Shown: one piece after another, positions 30,262-34,231 of the stretch
Numbering within the stretch: the first letter of the stretch is position 1
Layout of the letters: every line of letters begins with the position of its first letter
Assembly (NCBI GenBank): GCA_020059605.1
Contig: JAGVBT010000064.1
Span: 1 to 34,231, forward strand
Length of the DNA: 34,231 nt
Direction of reading: 5' to 3'
Origin: Deltaproteobacteria bacterium
Lineage (GTDB): Bacteria > Desulfobacterota > BSN033 > UBA1163
Position numbers and translations under genes: made by a program
The notes under the pieces: model-generated
What the model saw: only the letters and a program-made list of their open reading frames with translations
Told to the model about the DNA's origin: nothing
Database searches by the model: none

Positions 30262-32493
30262 ATGGTGCATGAAATACAGATGATTAAATCGCCTCTCTCC
30301 ATGACACATCCAGAGATTTCAGGGGATTGGATTCATGACAAGAATCTACCTCTTGCTCCAGACAATATTGATGCATATTCAAAAGAACAGGTATGGTGGC
30401 GATGTGGAAAAGATCATGAATATCGTGTTTCAGTTTATAGCCGGGTCAGAAGTCGCGGCTGCAAGATTTGCAACAAGCCTGAATATAACGAACAAAGCCG
30501 AAGAACTAAGCTAAACAGGGGTAAATCTTTAGCAACAGCAAATCCCTCGCTTTCTTTGGAATGGGACTCAGAAAAGAACTTAGGACTGACACCTGCCGAC
30601 GTCTCTGAAAAAAGTCATATCCTTGTTTGGTGGAAGTGCGCAGTGGGGCACACATGGCAAAACACCCCTCAAAGACGCTCGCGTGGGGATGGGTGCCCAG
30701 TTTGCGGCAAACTTCAGCACGGTGCGAGAGTGCGTGCATGGCGTCTGAAAAAAGCAGGCATCCCGCTATCGGTGGCTTATCCAACCTTGCTCGCTGAGTG
30801 GGATTATGAGAACAATTCCGTTCTGCCAGATAATGTGTCTCCGAAAAGCAACTTGAAAGTCAATTGGATTTGTAAGTTTGGACACAAATGGAGCGCAACT
30901 ATTGTTAATCGCACCCATGCGGGTAGTAACTGCTCTTTATGTAACCCGCAATCCTCGCGCCTTGAGATTTTCCTACTCTGTGAACTTCGGTCGGTGTTTG
31001 GCCAGGTTGTTTGGAGAGAGCGATTTAGGGGACATGAATGCGATATTTTCGTTCCAGAATTAAATCTCGGAATTGAAGTGGATGGCGAATATTGGCATCG
31101 AGGCAAAAATCATCGTGAGCAACAAAAGTCCTATGTATTTTCTCAACTTGGGATTCACCTAATAAGAGTCAGAGACTCAAAACTACCACCAATGGCAGAT
31201 GACATCGTCTTTTACGACAATGGAGAACCGCCTATTGAGACAACGATTCGCTTATTCAAAAAGATCATCATTTCTCACCCGATCCAAAAACTTATGAATT
31301 ACATCGCAACGGGCAAGCAGCAGAATCAAACAGAGTACCAACAGATACTTGCAAGGCTACCCGCTCCACCATCAGACCAAACACTACTCAGTAGATTCCC
31401 GTCTGTTACTGAAGAATGGGACCATAAGAAGAACTATCCTATGACACCAGATCTGTTCTCAGCGTATTCTGACCAAAGTGTGAGTTGGCTTTGCGCATCT
31501 GGTCATCACTGGAAGGCAACTATTAAGAACAGAACCCTGCGGCAGTCAGGCTGCCCAATATGTTATCGGGCCGCGTTGCCCGCGGACACGAGCGAACGGC
31601 TACTTAAGAAACTTGGTAGTTTAGAAAAAGCCAACCCCGCATATTTGAATGAATGGGACTACGATAGAAATGGAGAATTGAGACCAAGCCAAGTCACAGT
31701 AGGAAATCAAACCAAGATATGGTGGAAATGTCCAGAGGGTCATTCATACCAACAAGCTCTTGCCGAGAAGAAACGCGGCCGAGGGTGTCCTGAATGCTTC
31801 AAAGTCAATAGAAGTATTATTGCGAGGAAAGCCAAGTTAATAAGTGGAGCTACTTTTCTCGATAAGCATCCGCAGATAGCTGAACAGTGGGACCATATTA
31901 AGAACATTGAAGAACCATCTGCCTATTCATCGGGAAGCAACAAAGTTGTATGGTGGGTCTGTAATCTAGGCCATTCCTACAAAGCGTCCATAAAATCCCG
32001 TAGTAATGGATCGAATTGTCCATTGTGTCATCATAGTAGGCCGACAAAGAATCTGACCGAGGCAAGGCCTGAACTTCTGTTGCTTTGGGATTATACAAAT
32101 AATTCGGGCGTATCCCCTAAATCTATACGCGCAAGCAGCAGGCAAAAAGTCTGGTGGCTTTGTGATAATGGACATTCATATATGCAGGCTATTGCGGACA
32201 AGGTTAAGGGCAGCAACTGCCCCGATTGTGCAAGAAAACAGCGTGCAGAGACGGTCAGACTAAGGAAACTGGAACGGACTGGCTCACTCCACGATAATCT
32301 CCCTGAACTTGTCCGTGAGTGGCATCCATCAAGGAACGGAACATTGCAACCACAAGAATTATCTTCGGGAAGTCACCAAACCGTCTGGTGGAGATGCCAG
32401 TTCGGTCACGAGTGGCAAGAAAGCCCCAATAGGCAGTCTGATAAACGGCGAAAGTTAGGATGTCCAATTTGTCACAAAATGAGCAAGGGCTAA
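30262..32493 (+). CDS. Cassette 4: eight treble-clef/zinc-ribbon repeats around an endonuclease-like core
   Basis: 743 aa. Eight repeats of about 55-60 residues share the pattern EW-DxxxN-x(12-16)-WWxC-xxGHxW/Y-x(8-12)-GCPxC, the treble-clef family of Pfam DUF4379 (PF14311). Three lie before and five after a central part (about 229-330) with GHECDIFVPELNLGIEVDGEYWH, the acidic residues Asp261, Glu272 and Asp274 and His279. That core resembles VSR/DUF559-type (PD-(D/E)XK-like) endonucleases. Repeats 1-3 are roughly at 15-228 and 4-8 at 360-740. Each has two CxxC/CGH-type ligand pairs for zinc (repeat 1 has Asp-His instead of Gly-His). I infer a nucleic-acid-binding nuclease; substrate unknown. 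No SD; Met7 is an alternative start. Confidence 0.8.
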   Translation: MVHEIQMIKSPLSMTHPEISGDWIHDKNLPLAPDNIDAYSKEQVWWRCGKDHEYRVSVYSRVRSRGCKICNKPEYNEQSRRTKLNRGKSLATANPSLSLEWDSEKNLGLTPADVSEKSHILVWWKCAVGHTWQNTPQRRSRGDGCPVCGKLQHGARVRAWRLKKAGIPLSVAYPTLLAEWDYENNSVLPDNVSPKSNLKVNWICKFGHKWSATIVNRTHAGSNCSLCNPQSSRLEIFLLCELRSVFGQVVWRERFRGHECDIFVPELNLGIEVDGEYWHRGKNHREQQKSYVFSQLGIHLIRVRDSKLPPMADDIVFYDNGEPPIETTIRLFKKIIISHPIQKLMNYIATGKQQNQTEYQQILARLPAPPSDQTLLSRFPSVTEEWDHKKNYPMTPDLFSAYSDQSVSWLCASGHHWKATIKNRTLRQSGCPICYRAALPADTSERLLKKLGSLEKANPAYLNEWDYDRNGELRPSQVTVGNQTKIWWKCPEGHSYQQALAEKKRGRGCPECFKVNRSIIARKAKLISGATFLDKHPQIAEQWDHIKNIEEPSAYSSGSNKVVWWVCNLGHSYKASIKSRSNGSNCPLCHHSRPTKNLTEARPELLLLWDYTNNSGVSPKSIRASSRQKVWWLCDNGHSYMQAIADKVKGSNCPDCARKQRAETVRLRKLERTGSLHDNLPELVREWHPSRNGTLQPQELSSGSHQTVWWRCQFGHEWQESPNRQSDKRRKLGCPICHKMSKG

Positions 32494-32553
32494 AAAGGCG
32501 CTCAAGAGGGACGCGGCATAAAGCCGCCGCGCCCCTTACCTTTATCGTTATAA
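32488..32553 (+). other. attC site 4
   Basis: GTTATAA at 32547-32553 as R' and a degenerate R'' around 32488-32494. The stem AGGGACGCGGC-ATAAA-GCCGCCGCGCCCCTT lies between. R'' matches only 5 of 7, and its left part overlaps the stop of the preceding gene. Likely because position, length (66 bp) and stem are right, but it is weaker than sites 2 and 3. Confidence 0.6.
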
Positions 32554-32554
32554 A

Positions 32555-33745
32555 ATGAAACGAATAAAAATAGGCAGAAACGATCCTTGTCCCTGTGGAA
32601 GCGGTCTAAAATATAAAATATGCCACGGTGGAGTTATGCCTGTTACTTCTTTTAAGAGCGAGACTGTTGACCCAAGAATATTCAATAATTTACCTATCGC
32701 TGTTCAAGAGCAAATAAAGGAACAAGAATTAAAAGCAGCAAAGAGAAAAAAACGATATGGAGAGGTCCGACCTACTATTTCAGCGGATTTTCAAAGGCAC
32801 AAATTTGTAGCTGTTGGCAGCCGACTTCATTATTCGAAATAATGGAAAACTTTTCACAACTTTTTATTCGATTATATCAAGAATTGTTTAGGTTCAGAAT
32901 GGGGCAATTCTGAGTTACAGAAAGATTTTGAAGAAAGGCATCCAATACTCCAGTGGTACAAATTATTGTGCGATTTTCAAAAAAAGCACCTTGAAAAAGA
33001 AGGAGAAATATTTTCAGCTGTTTGTACGGGTGCTGTTGGCGCATACCTATCCTTAGCTTATGATCTATATGTATTAAGGCATCATTCTCGTTTGCAAGGC
33101 CATTTAGTGAACAGGTTAAAAGACCCAGGACAATTTCAGGGCGTAAGGTACGAAATATTTGTTACCGCTTCATTTGTTAAAGCGGGTTTTGATATTGAAT
33201 TTGAAGATGAATCAGACAAGACAAAATCCCACTGTGAATTTGTAGCTACATTTAAGGCTTTGGGGAAAAAATATTCAGTTGAAGCGAAGAGCAGACATAG
33301 GCCCGGATTATTGGGCCAGCAAGGTCCCCGTAGAAGTGATGACAAAATACGTCTCAGAATAGGGAACCTTCTAAGAAGCGCTTTAAAAAAAGAGGCAGAC
33401 CATACCAGAATAGTATTTATTGATATTAACATGCCGCCGGAGGAAGGCGGGCCATTCGAAAGAAGATGGTTTAGAGGATTAATGAATGAAGTATCCAAAG
33501 TTGAAAAGGAAGATTTGGACAATAAACCAGCCCCACCAGCTTATCTTATTTTCACTAATCATCCATATCATTATGTTGGGGATGATGAGCAAGAACCAGG
33601 AAAAAACTTCTTGATGACAGCGATTAATATGGAACATTTCAAAATCAATGTTCCAGAAATAGCAAGGGCATCAGATCCACCGGTTTTTAAGCTTTGGGAA
33701 TCAATTAATACCCATACAAAAGTTCCAAACGATTTCGATGAGTAG
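32555..33745 (+). pseudogene. Cassette 5: SEC-C/nuclease-like protein split by one in-frame TAA
   Basis: The N-terminal 95 residues (32555-32842) carry the SEC-C zinc motif [18 protein letters not shown]. The same reading frame continues without any other stop from 32843 to 33745, and residues on both sides join naturally (GSRLHYSK, then WKTFHNFLFDYIK). I read this as one 396-codon gene with a nonsense codon TAA at 32840-32842. The downstream half, callable alone from TTG 32966 (259 aa), has a helix YEIFVTASFVKAGFDIEF, an acidic strand HCEFVAT and YSVEAKSR (an ExK motif), suggesting a PD-(D/E)XK nuclease fold. It could be two genes, a real pseudogene, or an assembly error. Confidence 0.7.
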
Positions 33746-33783
33746 TGTGGAAAAACGTTGGGGGACGTTCGTGCAGAGCGTGC

Positions 33784-33812
33784 TTGACATCGATAAGGAT
33801 TGGGGGTAATTT
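33784..33812 (+). promoter_or_regulatory. Putative transposase promoter
   Basis: TTGACA (33784-33789), a 17-bp spacer, then TAATTT (33807-33812). It sits 6 bp before the ATG at 33819, so transcription from it would give a leaderless or nearly leaderless message. Confidence 0.4.
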
Positions 33813-33818
33813 GGTTCC

Positions 33819-34231
33819 ATGCCTCGATCAGGACGTTTAGACGCTCCGGGTGTGCTCCACCATGTGATGGGTCGAGGGATCGAGAAACGGCCCATCTTCC
33901 TGACCGAAGAGGACCGAAACGATTTCCTTGCCAGAGTTGGGCTCCTCAGTGAAGAGGGATATCTTAAGGTCTACGCTTGGGCCCTTTTGGCAAATCACTT
34001 TCACCTGCTCTGCAAGACAGGCAAGGCGCCTTTAGCTCGCAGTATGAGACGCCTACTGACCGGGTATGTGGTGAAATTCAATAGGCGTCACAATCGGTAT
34101 GGCCATCTTTTCCAAAATCGGTATAAGTCCATTGTCTGTCAGGAGGATTTGTATTTGATGGAATTGGTGCGATATATTCATTTGAATTTAATTAGAGCAA
34201 GGATAGTGAAGGACCTGGGAGGGTTGAACAG
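33819..34231 (+). CDS. REP-associated (IS200-like) Y1/HUH transposase, 5' part
   Basis: Partial gene, open to the window end (137 complete codons). Reads MPRSGRLDAPGVLHHVMGRG, then the HUH motif in ANHFHLLCK, GHLFQNRYKSIV, and the helix YLMELVRYIHLNLIRA with the nucleophilic Tyr; these are the marks of TnpA_REP (RayT) single-strand transposases, which cut and rejoin hairpin ends. It follows the last cassette by about 70 bp with no obvious attC between. Its presence near many dispersed palindromes is suggestive because RayT proteins act on such repeats. Confidence 0.85.
   Translation, partial: MPRSGRLDAPGVLHHVMGRGIEKRPIFLTEEDRNDFLARVGLLSEEGYLKVYAWALLANHFHLLCKTGKAPLARSMRRLLTGYVVKFNRRHNRYGHLFQNRYKSIVCQEDLYLMELVRYIHLNLIRARIVKDLGGLN

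Noticed and set aside
32966..33745. Separate gene starting at TTG 32966
   Set aside because: The frame is open and protein-like upstream back to the TAA at 32840 and joins the SEC-C frame, so a single interrupted gene is the simpler reading, though not proven.
33757..33763. Fifth attC core (GTTGGGG) after the last cassette gene
   Set aside because: Only 6 of 7 match, there is no R'' partner and no stem; the sequence looks more like the left end of the transposase element.

Overview
The window reads as a chromosomal segment (or metagenome contig) of an anaerobic, fatty- or aromatic-acid-degrading bacterium. Desulfobacterota (the former Deltaproteobacteria) is the best guess. The reasons are the many acyl-CoA dehydrogenases and β-oxidation genes, an AMP-ligase embedded in a Liv-type ABC transporter operon, a [4Fe-4S]/flavin dehydratase homologue, and intergenic gaps filled with palindromic dispersed repeats. 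The taxon is an inference; no rRNA or marker gene is present.

Region 1 (1-18.8 kb, + strand) is an acyl-CoA catabolism and uptake cluster: a 592-aa FadE-type acyl-CoA dehydrogenase, two ~380-aa acyl-CoA dehydrogenases (the second lacks the usual catalytic Glu), an enoyl-CoA isomerase-like crotonase, a TetR repressor translationally coupled to a 4-hydroxybutyryl-CoA dehydratase-family protein, a thiolase, a FadB/FadJ-type bifunctional enzyme, then LivK-LivH-LivM-acyl-CoA ligase-LivG-LivF. Together they could import a carboxylic acid, activate it to a CoA thioester and oxidise it. A FadR-like operator overlaps a putative promoter ahead of the TetR gene.

Region 2 (18.9-26.3 kb, - strand, convergent) is a likely operon TetR - MBL-fold hydrolase - fadN - fadA - fadE. 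The fadN-fadA-fadE order is the one known from Bacillus subtilis. Its FadE is a close paralogue of the first gene in the window, so the two form a large inverted pair. A promoter and a perfect dyad lie upstream of the TetR gene.

Region 3 (26.7-33.8 kb, visibly more AT-rich) is an integron. A degenerate integron integrase (internal deletion plus a repeat inserted between two catalytic motifs) points away from an array of promoter-poor cassettes on the + strand, separated by recognisable attC sites: a DUF3800-like protein, a DUF4238 protein, a 64-bp cassette that is only a hairpin, an unknown protein, a 743-aa protein with eight treble-clef/zinc-ribbon repeats around an endonuclease-like core, and a SEC-C protein with a nuclease-like domain that is split by one in-frame TAA. 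The two nuclease-like cassette proteins are the best candidates for something undescribed, possibly phage or mobile-element defence.

Region 4 (33.8 kb to the end) is the 5' part of a Y1/HUH REP-associated (IS200-like) transposase that runs off the window.
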